Part shown: piece after piece, positions 24,827-30,934 of the stretch
How the letters are laid out: the number at the start of each line of letters is the position of its first letter
Numbering within the stretch: position 1 is the stretch's first letter
Assembly: GCA_009780135.1 (NCBI GenBank)
Contig: WRAP01000017.1
Location: 1-32,073, forward strand
Reading direction: 5' to 3'
DNA: 32,073 bases
DNA from: Bacillota bacterium
Lineage (GTDB): Bacteria; Bacillota; Clostridia; Christensenellales; Pumilibacteraceae
Program-made: the position numbers and the translations under genes
Notes under the pieces: model-generated
Told to the model about the DNA's origin: nothing
Databases searched by the model: none
Seen by the model: the letters and a program-made list of their open reading frames with translations, nothing else

Positions 24827-25495
24827 TACCCTAACGCCGGGTCCCATAGTGCTAGCCACATAGCTAGATTTTACATAGGTACCTTTAGCGGCAGAAGGTT
24901 TTGCTTTTACAATAGCGTCTATCAGAGTTTGATAGTTTTCTAATAGTTTTTCGGGTCCAAAAGATTTTTTACCTATTGGACAGTGAATGATTGCAGTTTT
25001 ATCTAGACGGTATTCTACTTTACCCGCCTTAGTTTCTTTAATAGCTTTTGCTATATCCATTGTAACTGTGCCGGATTTTGGGCTAGGCATTAAGCCTTTA
25101 GGACCTAGGATTTTAGCTACTCTACCCATTTGACCCATCATATCAGGACTTGTTATTACAACATCAAAATCTAAAAAGCCTTGCAGAATTTTTTCTATCA
25201 TATCCTCGGCACCTACTAAATCTGCACCTTCTTTTTCGGCTATGTCTGCTTTTTCGCCTTTAGCGATAACAAGCACTCTAACAGTTTTACCTGTACCATT
25301 AGGAAGTACAACTGTACCTCTAACTTGTTGGTCGGCTTGTCTAGGGTCTACACCCAGTCTTACATGAAGTTCGATTGTTTCATCGAATTTTGCTTTTGCT
25401 GTATCTACAGCGATTTTAATTGCCTCGTTTGCTTCGTACGCTTTGGTTAGGTCGAATTCACTTGTGGAGGCACGATATTTTTTTCCGTGTTTCAT
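24812..25495 (-). CDS. rplA: 50S ribosomal protein L1
   Basis: 227 residues. It forms the mobile L1 stalk that helps release E-site tRNA. Conserved parts include [37 protein letters not shown] (the RNA-binding loop) and the C-terminal [10 protein letters not shown]-like end ([14 protein letters not shown]). The last codons and stop lie in a repeat. No SD is seen near the ATG. The 50 nt before it form a hairpin closely similar to that before rplK. Confidence 0.98.
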   Translation of the reverse strand: MKHGKKYRASTSEFDLTKAYEANEAIKIAVDTAKAKFDETIELHVRLGVDPRQADQQVRGTVVLPNGTGKTVRVLVIAKGEKADIAEKEGADLVGAEDMIEKILQGFLDFDVVITSPDMMGQMGRVAKILGPKGLMPSPKSGTVTMDIAKAIKETKAGKVEYRLDKTAIIHCPIGKKSFGPEKLLENYQTLIDAIVKAKPSAAKGTYVKSSYVASTMGPGVRVVHRA

Positions 25496-25545
25496 TTTTT
25501 TAATGTCGTGGGCTCTGTAAAATATATACTTTACAGTTCCAGCTA
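25496..25545 (-). promoter_or_regulatory. Hairpin leader element before rplA, shared with rplK
   Basis: On the minus strand GCTGGAACTGTAAA, a loop, TTTACAG (7-bp stem, 25515-25521 with 25530-25536) and CCCACGACATTAAAAAA lead directly into the ATG. The rplK leader has the same order and wording. The function is unknown. Confidence 0.6.
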
Positions 25546-25557
25546 ATTCATAATAGC

Positions 25558-25605
25558 TAATAAATCCTTAACTATGCACTTATGCGTTATGAACTATGCA
25601 CTGAC
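25558..25605. repeat. Repeat block between rplK and rplA (ATGCACT type)
   Basis: AATAAATCCTTAAC followed by CTATGCACTTATGCGTTATG and ACTATGCACTGAC: the core word plus one heptamer-rich arm. The opposite arm is not clear, so this may be a half element. It starts 12 nt after the rplK stop. Confidence 0.55.
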
Positions 25606-25617
25606 TTTTTCCTCCTT

Positions 25618-26043
25618 TTATTCAACCACCGTTACGCCCATAGAACGAGCGGTGCCTTCGACCATTTTCATAGCAGCCTCTATTGAAGCCGAATTTAGAT
25701 CGGGTGCTTTTTTAGTTGCAATTTCTTTAATTTGTTCTTTAGTAATTTTGCCAACTTTCTCTTTGTTTGGTTTTGCACTAGCACTTTCTAACCCTAATGC
25801 TTTTTTGATTAGTACTGCCGCTGGGGGAGTTTTTAATTCAAAAGTAAAGCTACGGTCAGCGAAGATACTAACTACAACAGGTATAATTAGACCTTCTTGG
25901 CTTTTTGTGCGCTCGTTAAAGTCTTTTGTAAACCCAGGTATATTGATACCGTGAGGCCCAAGACTACTACCTACAGGTGGTCCCGGGGTAGCTTTTCCGG
26001 CGGGCAATTGTAATTTTACAAGTGCCATTAATTTTTTTGCCAT
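25618..26043 (-). CDS. rplK: 50S ribosomal protein L11
   Basis: 141 residues, part of the GTPase-associated centre, needed for RelA activation in other bacteria. The N-terminal domain has [16 protein letters not shown] with the thiostrepton-region prolines. The following segment reads [21 protein letters not shown], where most L11 proteins have PALGQHGVNIMxFCKxFN, so this loop is slightly divergent. The C-terminal rRNA-binding domain is complete ([24 protein letters not shown]). There is no SD near the ATG. AAGGAG lies 52 nt upstream, before a hairpin leader and a three-codon TTG frame. Confidence 0.97.
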   Translation of the reverse strand: MAKKLMALVKLQLPAGKATPGPPVGSSLGPHGINIPGFTKDFNERTKSQEGLIIPVVVSIFADRSFTFELKTPPAAVLIKKALGLESASAKPNKEKVGKITKEQIKEIATKKAPDLNSASIEAAMKMVEGTARSMGVTVVE

Positions 26044-26100
26044 TTTTAGTGTCGTGTTGGTAGCTGTAATATTTTTGTTACAGTTCCAACTGTTTCTCCT
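26044..26100 (-). promoter_or_regulatory. Hairpin leader element before rplK with mini-ORF
   Basis: On the minus strand: AAGGAG, 6 nt, TTG-GAA-CTG-TAA (26089-26078), then a two-part stem GTTGG/CCAAC enclosing CTGTAA/TTACAG, then CACGACACTAAAA and the rplK ATG. The hairpin separates SD and ATG. The rplA leader repeats the wording, and the rubrerythrin leader repeats the SD-to-TTGGA part. Confidence 0.6.
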
Positions 26101-26188
26101 TGTTTATTTTGATTGATTACAATCATTTAATATACAATCGCAGTACAAACGAGGGTCTTTTATATCTCTCTCCTGGAATTGACTGATA

Positions 26189-26282
26189 AATAAATTACAA
26201 ATTTGGATTCATTAGTTACTTACTATACATAAAACATTAAAAAATCATTATTTGTAATTTGTACACTGTAATTTGTCGTTTG
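26189..26282. repeat. Inverted-repeat element after nusG (ATTACAA type)
   Basis: The left word is ATAAATTACAAAT (from 26189). The right arm is ATTTGTAATTTGTACACTGT AATTTG, ending at the nusG stop codon. The centre has GGATTCATTAG, a weak version of the core. Confidence 0.65.
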
Positions 26283-27107
26283 TTAAATTATTCTCTCCAC
26301 TTGATACATCTCTAAATCAACAGGTGTGTCACGACCGAACATGCTTACTACAACCTTTAGTTTAGAATTTATCGCATCCACACTTTCTACATCACCGATA
26401 AAATCAGCAAGCGGACCTTGAAGAACCTTAACCTTGTCACCAACACTAATATCAGTTTCAATAATAACTTGTTCTAAATTCATCCGCTTAACTTCATCAG
26501 AAGTTAAAGCTATCGGGCGACCACCAGGACCAACAAAACCAGTAACACCACGAGTATTAGTTATCATATGCCACATATTTTCATAGTAAATCATTTTTAC
26601 AATAACATAACATGGGAATTTTCTACGCTTAACGACTTTTCTTTTTCCGTTTTTCTCTTCAACCACATCTTCCATAGGCACAAGCGTTTCAAAAAGACGG
26701 TCGCTCATATTGTTTTTTGCAAAAACTAAATGCAGATTTTCTTGAACCATACTCTCGTAACCGCTATATGTATGTAATACATACCATTTAGCACCCGAAG
26801 AGTCTCTTGAGGATGCTTTAGGGGAATCACTTTCGTCAGCATTAAGTGCCTCTACATGCTCATCAAAGCTGGCATTAGCAATTTTATCAGCAAGCGGCAC
26901 ATTTTCCTCTTTTTCAATTTCTGCTTGGTCGCTAGTTAATTTTGCTAAATGCTCGTCAAATGAAGCATTAGCAATTTCATCTGCTAAAGGTGGATTTTCT
27001 TGCCTTTCTATTTTTGCTTGACCTTCTAAAAGTTCACCAACAGCCGTATCAAAAGAAGAAACTACTTCCTCTTCTTCATTTTCAATTATTTCAATATCGT
27101 TAGTCAT
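26283..27107 (-). CDS. nusG: Transcription factor NusG with repeated acidic N-terminal extension
   Basis: 274 residues, about 100 longer than ordinary NusG. Residues 107-274 are the normal protein: an NGN domain starting KWYVLHTYSGYE, with FPCYVIVKM and RGVTGFVGPGGRP, and a C-terminal KOW domain (VGDKVKVLQGPLADFIGDV). NusG binds the RNA polymerase clamp and links it to Rho or the ribosome. Residues 18-48 and 49-79 are two 31-residue repeats and 80-91 begin a third; the common pattern is SFDxxLxxLxxxQAxIExxENxPLADxIANA. The extension is strongly acidic, predicted helical, and ends in a Ser/Asp-rich linker. It starts at ATG 27107. The secE-nusG gap holds a palindromic element. The role of the extension is unknown. 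Confidence 0.96.
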   Translation of the reverse strand: MTNDIEIIENEEEEVVSSFDTAVGELLEGQAKIERQENPPLADEIANASFDEHLAKLTSDQAEIEKEENVPLADKIANASFDEHVEALNADESDSPKASSRDSSGAKWYVLHTYSGYESMVQENLHLVFAKNNMSDRLFETLVPMEDVVEEKNGKRKVVKRRKFPCYVIVKMIYYENMWHMITNTRGVTGFVGPGGRPIALTSDEVKRMNLEQVIIETDISVGDKVKVLQGPLADFIGDVESVDAINSKLKVVVSMFGRDTPVDLEMYQVERII

Positions 27108-27115
27108 TATATAAA

Positions 27116-27199
27116 GTTCAGGCGATAAAATGTCGCCCCTACATCTATTTATTTTATAATTTCACTAAAACTGTAGAGGCAACATTCTGTTGCCCGAAC
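27116..27199. repeat. Palindromic element: two 28-bp GGGCGACA units, Y-end inward
   Basis: Arms 27116-27143 and 27172-27199 are diverged inverted copies of the 28-bp unit (GTTCRGGCRA...CCYCTACA), with a 28-nt centre. The CTACA ends point inward, the reverse of the arrangement at 16750-16834. It fills nearly all of the 95-nt gap between secE and nusG. Confidence 0.85.
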
Positions 27200-27202
27200 C
27201 GT

Positions 27203-27457
27203 TTAACTCCAAAATTGCCACCAAGCATCTGCACCCGTTAGTGCTCCGTGTCCCATACCCAAAATTATATCCATTATAAATAATGCAATAAAGAAAAATA
27301 TAACAACACCCAATACGATGCCAAGTTTTTTCATAACTTCACCAAATTTTGGCCAAGTAACTTTTTTTAATTCTAAGGCTGTAGCCTTAAACCATCCACA
27401 TATACGAAAAATTATATTGCGGCTTTTTTTCTCTTTAACTCCCGATTCGGTTGCCAT
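27203..27457 (-). CDS. secE: Preprotein translocase subunit SecE
   Basis: 84 residues. This is the essential small subunit of the SecYEG channel. The cytoplasmic amphipathic helix with the family motif ELKKVTWPKFGEVMKK (about 29-44) precedes one membrane helix (about 47-68). A start of this short type is usual in Bacillota. The ATG overlaps the TAA of rpmG by one base, so the two are translationally coupled. The C-terminus (DAWWQFWS) is Trp-rich. Confidence 0.95.
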   Translation of the reverse strand: MATESGVKEKKSRNIIFRICGWFKATALELKKVTWPKFGEVMKKLGIVLGVVIFFFIALFIMDIILGMGHGALTGADAWWQFWS

Positions 27458-27606
27458 TATTTAGTCTCCTTGTGCGGTGTGTGCTTTTTACAAAAGCGGC
27501 AGTATTTTTTGAATTCCAGTCTTTCAGGATCATTCTTTTTATTTTTGTAGTTGTCGTAGTTGCGTTGCTGACATTCTGTGCAAGCAAGTGTAATGCGTAC
27601 TCTCAT
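27457..27606 (-). CDS. rpmG: 50S ribosomal protein L33
   Basis: 49 residues, too short for most ORF filters. It reads [20 protein letters not shown] and ends [15 protein letters not shown]. Cys9/Cys12 and Cys36/Cys39 make the zinc-ribbon (C+) form. The paralogue without cysteines, used in low zinc, is not seen here. It is the first gene of the rpmG-secE-nusG-rplKAJL block and overlaps secE by one base (TAATG). Confidence 0.95.
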   Translation of the reverse strand: MRVRITLACTECQQRNYDNYKNKKNDPERLEFKKYCRFCKKHTPHKETK

Positions 27607-27682
27607 TATTGATTTATCCTTTTGTTAAATATTTTGACACATAAAGTTATTTTATAAACCAATAACTCAAAAAAAAATCGTC

Positions 27683-27705
27683 AAAAAAAACACCTTGCGG
27701 TGCTT
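27683..27705 (-). terminator. Terminator after the mscS gene
   Basis: On the minus strand AAGCACC-GCAA-GGTGTTT is a GNRA-capped hairpin followed by a run of T. It lies about 80 nt beyond the mscS stop and immediately after the predicted rpmG transcription start. Confidence 0.7.
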
Positions 27706-27715
27706 TAACTAGAGT

Positions 27716-27744
27716 AGTTTATCATAATGTAAAAACCCTGTCAA
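27716..27744 (-). promoter_or_regulatory. Promoter of the rpmG-secE-nusG-rpl block
   Basis: On the minus strand, a perfect TTGACA (27744-27739), a 17-bp spacer and TAAACT (27721-27716), preceded by ATG-A. The start of transcription would fall at about 27709, right at the terminator hairpin, giving an mRNA whose 5' end could fold into that hairpin. Confidence 0.6.
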
Positions 27745-27782
27745 ATATTTTTTTGAATTATTTTTGAGTAATTTTTATTCTG

Positions 27783-28892
27783 TTATTTATTACCACCATC
27801 CATTGTTTTGACTTCACTTCCTACCAATTCCATTTTAGGCACAGCAATCTTTATACCGTGTTCGTCAAACAATATCTTAAATTCTCTATTTAAGTCTCTT
27901 TGCAACTGCAATCTTTCGGTTTCAAAGCATTTAGCTATAATTTTTAGCATTACACCTTTGTCATTAAATTCCTGTACCCCTTTATAAATCGGACCTTCAC
28001 TTATAACAGGATATTTATCGGCAATAACAGGCAAATGAGCTACTATAACCTCTTCTACAAATTTAAGGTTAGCTCCGTAATCTATGTTTATATCACAGCT
28101 GGCAATGCTACGATGCATTGTCATATTTATAAATACCTTTAGCTGGCTATTATTTATAATTTTAACTTCACCCGTTACACTACGGATTTTAGTAGTTCTA
28201 AAACCAATGTCCTCTACTTCTCCTCTAAACCCATTAAAATTTAAAATATCGCCAACTTGAAGCGATTTTTCAAAAATCAAAAATAATCCTGTAATCAAGT
28301 CGCCAATTAAGCCCTGAGCGCCAAAACCGATGGCAATACCGAATGCCGCCAAAATAGCCGCTAAAATAGCAGGGTCGATATTCCATATATCAGCTAAAAT
28401 TATAAGTAATATAACAACTGCAATATATTTAATAGCATGAGCCAGAAGCGCTACCATAGTTCTACCCTGCTTGCTTTTTGCCCGAACAAAAATGTGTATA
28501 ATAAATTCTAAAATTTGAACGGTAATAATAGTAAGTGAAATATAAACTAATGTCAGAATAGCAGGACTAGCGGAAGCATTATCCCAAAAAAGTAAATTAA
28601 TCCTTACCCAATTAGCAATAGCAGGATAAGGATAGCTTGCTAAACTATTAACTGTAAATGCAAAAACATAAACCGCCACTATAATAGCAGTAAAAATACT
28701 AAACCTAATAATGCGTCTGATTTTTCTTTGGCGTTGACGGCAATGATACTCTATTTCATTTTTGCTCATTTTTTCGTCTACTTCGTTTAAATCAAAAACA
28801 ACATTCAGTAAATTATTAGATTGTTTTTTATTACAAGGATTAGTTTTTTGAGTTGATTTTTCGCTTTCTTTATTTCGCTTAGGTGTGTTCAT
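27783..28892 (-). CDS. MscS-family small-conductance mechanosensitive channel
   Basis: 369 residues from the ATG at 28892. The N-terminal 60 residues are polar and Lys/Asn-rich. Membrane helices lie at about 75-97, 118-142 and 152-177. The pore helix (about 178-212) has the family's Gly/Ala packing pattern, AAILAAFGIAIGFGAQGLIGDLITG. The beta domain follows with VGDILNFNGFRGEVEDIGFRTTKIR and IINNSQL. These channels open under membrane tension and release solutes after osmotic downshock. The frame extends to a TTG at 28931, but a good -10 box ends 7 nt before the ATG, so the longer start would lie in the promoter. No SD is present; a leaderless mRNA is likely. Confidence 0.93.
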   Translation of the reverse strand: MNTPKRNKESEKSTQKTNPCNKKQSNNLLNVVFDLNEVDEKMSKNEIEYHCRQRQRKIRRIIRFSIFTAIIVAVYVFAFTVNSLASYPYPAIANWVRINLLFWDNASASPAILTLVYISLTIITVQILEFIIHIFVRAKSKQGRTMVALLAHAIKYIAVVILLIILADIWNIDPAILAAILAAFGIAIGFGAQGLIGDLITGLFLIFEKSLQVGDILNFNGFRGEVEDIGFRTTKIRSVTGEVKIINNSQLKVFINMTMHRSIASCDINIDYGANLKFVEEVIVAHLPVIADKYPVISEGPIYKGVQEFNDKGVMLKIIAKCFETERLQLQRDLNREFKILFDEHGIKIAVPKMELVGSEVKTMDGGNK

Positions 28893-28899
28893 GAGCAAT

Positions 28900-28927
28900 A
28901 TTCTATCACATTTTTTATTTTTGTCTA
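28900..28927 (-). promoter_or_regulatory. mscS promoter giving a probable leaderless mRNA
   Basis: On the minus strand, TAGACA (28927-28922), a 16-bp spacer, extended TGTGA and TAGAAT (28905-28900). The ATG begins 8 nt after the -10, about where transcription should start. Confidence 0.6.
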
Positions 28928-28935
28928 GCAAAAAT

Positions 28936-28977
28936 AAAAAAACTACCGACTAAAATCAGTAAGTCGGTAGTTTTTTA
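28936..28977 (-). terminator. Terminator after rubrerythrin
   Basis: Perfect 11-bp stem AACTACCGACT (28941-28951 with 28962-28972) flanked by A and T runs, about 60 nt beyond the rubrerythrin stop and 8 nt before the mscS -35. Confidence 0.9.
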
Positions 28978-29033
28978 TATAACTTATAAGCCCCTAATCC
29001 TTATTACTTAATCATTATATCCTCTATCTTCTA

Positions 29034-29579
29034 TCAATAGTTTTCTTGCACTTGCTCAAAGAAACTTTGCGGATGAACACAAACGGGACAAATGCTTGGA
29101 GGTGTTTTACCTATATGAGGATGAGCACAGTTGCGACAAACCCAAGTGATAGCAACGGGGCGACTAAATACAGTTTTGTTTTTAACACTTTCTAATAATC
29201 TTTTATAGCGTTGTTCGTGAGTAAATTCTATATGAGCAACACCCTTAAATAAGTCGGCAATATCATTAAAGCCTTCTTCTCTAGCTTCTCGCTCAAACTG
29301 AGCATACATCTCTGTATGCTCGTAATTTTCGCCATCTATGCCATCTTGTAGATTAACCTCTGTTGGCGGAATACCGTCGTGTAGGAGCTTAAACCAAATT
29401 TTAGCATGTTCTTTTTCGTTATTAGCTGTCTCGCTAAAAAACATTGCTATTTGCTCATAACCGTCTTTTTTGGCACGACTTGCATAGTAATCGTACTTGT
29501 TGCGAGCCATACTCTCGCCGGCAAATGCCGCTTGCAAATTTGCCTCTGTTTTTGTGTCTTTTAATTTTTTAGAATTCAT
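29034..29579 (-). CDS. rbr: Rubrerythrin
   Basis: 181 residues, standard length. It is a non-haem diiron peroxidase that reduces hydrogen peroxide in anaerobes. The diiron domain has E22, the ExxH pair E55/H58, acidic residues near 96-102, and E118/H121 (IEFTH). The C-terminal rubredoxin domain has Cys148, Cys151, Cys164 and Cys167 (WVCRNC ... CPVC) binding one iron. No strong SD lies at the ATG. AAGGAG lies about 78 nt upstream, before a short TTG frame, so the leader is unusual. Peroxide control by a PerR-like regulator is common in relatives, but I see no clear operator. It is a single-gene unit with promoter and terminator. Confidence 0.97.
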   Translation of the reverse strand: MNSKKLKDTKTEANLQAAFAGESMARNKYDYYASRAKKDGYEQIAMFFSETANNEKEHAKIWFKLLHDGIPPTEVNLQDGIDGENYEHTEMYAQFEREAREEGFNDIADLFKGVAHIEFTHEQRYKRLLESVKNKTVFSRPVAITWVCRNCAHPHIGKTPPSICPVCVHPQSFFEQVQENY

Positions 29580-29694
29580 TTTCTTTAGATGTTGTTTAGC
29601 ATAGCTTATTATATTTTTAGCTGTTCTAGCTGTGCGACTCCAACAGTTCTCCTTTTATTTTTTGCTCGTTAGCCCGAACTTATATATTACATAT
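29580..29694 (-). promoter_or_regulatory. Rubrerythrin leader with SD-TTG mini-ORF
   Basis: On the minus strand AAAAGGAGAACTG is followed by TTG GAG TCG CAC AGC TAG (a five-codon frame). The AAGGAGAA..GTTGGA wording matches the rplK leader. The GCTGTGC / GCTGTTC words are repeated just after. The true rbr ATG lies further on, after an AT-rich stretch. Confidence 0.35.
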
Positions 29695-29724
29695 AGCATA
29701 CAGCAATACTAATTATATCGTCAA
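29695..29724 (-). promoter_or_regulatory. Probable rubrerythrin promoter
   Basis: On the minus strand, TTGACG (29724-29719), an 18-bp spacer and TATGCT (29700-29695). The leader to the rbr ATG is about 110 nt. Confidence 0.5.
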
Positions 29725-29844
29725 ATATTTTTTAGTAGAAGTAAGTATCAATAACAGACAAGTTTCGACAATTTTATTAACAATACCTAATAAGAAGCAC
29801 CTTCAAAAATCCAATAACTAATCATTCCAAAAGCTAAATCTTTT

Positions 29845-30873
29845 CTATCCCAAAGATAATCCTAGGATAAGTGTATATAATGTAAAAACAGCCGTGATAA
29901 TTATTGCACCTATAAAAAAGAAATTATCTTTGAGTGATATTTTTTGAGTTTTTGCTGGTTGATACGGACGAACATTCTCGGTCGCTTGAATCTTATTAAC
30001 ATAAGCCAACAACACTAATAATGCTATAAATATTGCTACAATTGCAATATATCCAAAAAACAAATTAAATATATGAATTTCCAAAATCCAACTGCCAAAA
30101 ATATTGCCCATAAACCAACCATATGCTCTAGCATGAGTCAAATAAACACTCAACGCATTATTTACAAAATGAATAATCATAGCAGGATATACTGACTTTG
30201 TTTTAAAAACAACAAATGCCATAATCGCACCAAAAAAAGCAGTGTAGGCTAATTGAGTTATATTTTGATGAAATAACCCAAACGCTACTGCCATAATCAC
30301 AAAAAACATTCCGCCCCTATACTTATTTCTTAGCACAGTAAAAAGTCCGCCTCGTATAGCAAATTCTTCGCATATCGCAGGCAATACAGCAATAAGAAAT
30401 ATCTGCAAAATGAATAAACCAGGCGAAAATGTTGCGGGCAAAGCAGCGCTGTATCTTGGTCGATTATACCCCAACACACCTAAAAAGATTGCCCATACAG
30501 TAGAAATCCCAATAGTTACAAAAATACCAACTATACCGATTGGCACAGCAAGAGCCAAATTATACCATTTAGTGCGATTAAAATTAGAAAAAGCAAAAAT
30601 CTCTTTAGAATTCATTTTTAGCGTAAATTTATATACCAAAAACACCAACAAAAAGCACACGCCAATTTGAACAAGGATACTAAAAAAAGCCGATATAATC
30701 ATAGAATTATACGGGTTATACGGATAGCTTTGATATAATCGCCTAGCTAAGCTAGTAGCTAACATACGACTAAATAATAATGCCGCCGCAAGTAGCATCA
30801 TAGCAAGCCCAACGGCTCGATATTGCCTTCGCTTTAAAGATGCGGCGGAAGGTAAAATAGAAATCCTTTGCAT
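29845..30873 (-). CDS. CPBP-family intramembrane metalloprotease
   Basis: 342 residues from the ATG at 30873. There are many hydrophobic helices (near 20-40, 60-85, 105-135, 150-170, 190-205, 215-235, 260-290, 320-342). The CPBP (Abi/CAAX-protease) motifs are in order: EExxxR as E169, E170, R174 (CEEFAIRGG), FxxxH at H202 (FGLFHQN), and HxxxN at H235/N239 (IIHFVNNAL). These are the predicted metal and catalytic residues, so it is probably active. Members cut membrane peptides or process prenylated or bacteriocin-type precursors; the substrate here is unknown. An ATG at 30900 also fits, but it lies inside the predicted promoter. Neither start has an SD. Confidence 0.88.
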   Translation of the reverse strand: MQRISILPSAASLKRRQYRAVGLAMMLLAAALLFSRMLATSLARRLYQSYPYNPYNSMIISAFFSILVQIGVCFLLVFLVYKFTLKMNSKEIFAFSNFNRTKWYNLALAVPIGIVGIFVTIGISTVWAIFLGVLGYNRPRYSAALPATFSPGLFILQIFLIAVLPAICEEFAIRGGLFTVLRNKYRGGMFFVIMAVAFGLFHQNITQLAYTAFFGAIMAFVVFKTKSVYPAMIIHFVNNALSVYLTHARAYGWFMGNIFGSWILEIHIFNLFFGYIAIVAIFIALLVLLAYVNKIQATENVRPYQPAKTQKISLKDNFFFIGAIIITAVFTLYTLILGLSLG

Positions 30874-30895
30874 AGTTATTTTTATGCAAAGGATT
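30862..30895 (-). terminator. Hairpin across the start of the CPBP gene
   Basis: Perfect 13-bp inverted repeat (30862-30874 and 30883-30895, 8-nt loop), AATCCTTTGCATA. It would cap read-through RNA from the BspA-like gene, which ends 40 nt upstream, and it covers the chosen CPBP ATG. The T tract is weak, so it may block translation rather than end transcription. Confidence 0.5.
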
Positions 30896-30920
30896 ATCAT
30901 TTATGATTTTTAATATTCAA
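30893..30920 (-). promoter_or_regulatory. Possible CPBP gene promoter
   Basis: On the minus strand, TTGAAT (30920-30915), a 16-bp spacer and GATAAT (30898-30893), preceded by a TG. The -10 overlaps the hairpin and the upstream candidate ATG. Confidence 0.45.
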
Positions 30921-30934
30921 AAGCCAATTAAACT

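Noticed and set aside
28893-28931. Longer start (TTG) for the mscS gene
   Set aside because: It spans the predicted -35 and -10 boxes, and there is no SD for it.
29580-29844. PerR operator before rubrerythrin
   Set aside because: I looked for TTATAAT-N-ATTATAA. Only scattered AT-rich partial matches are present.
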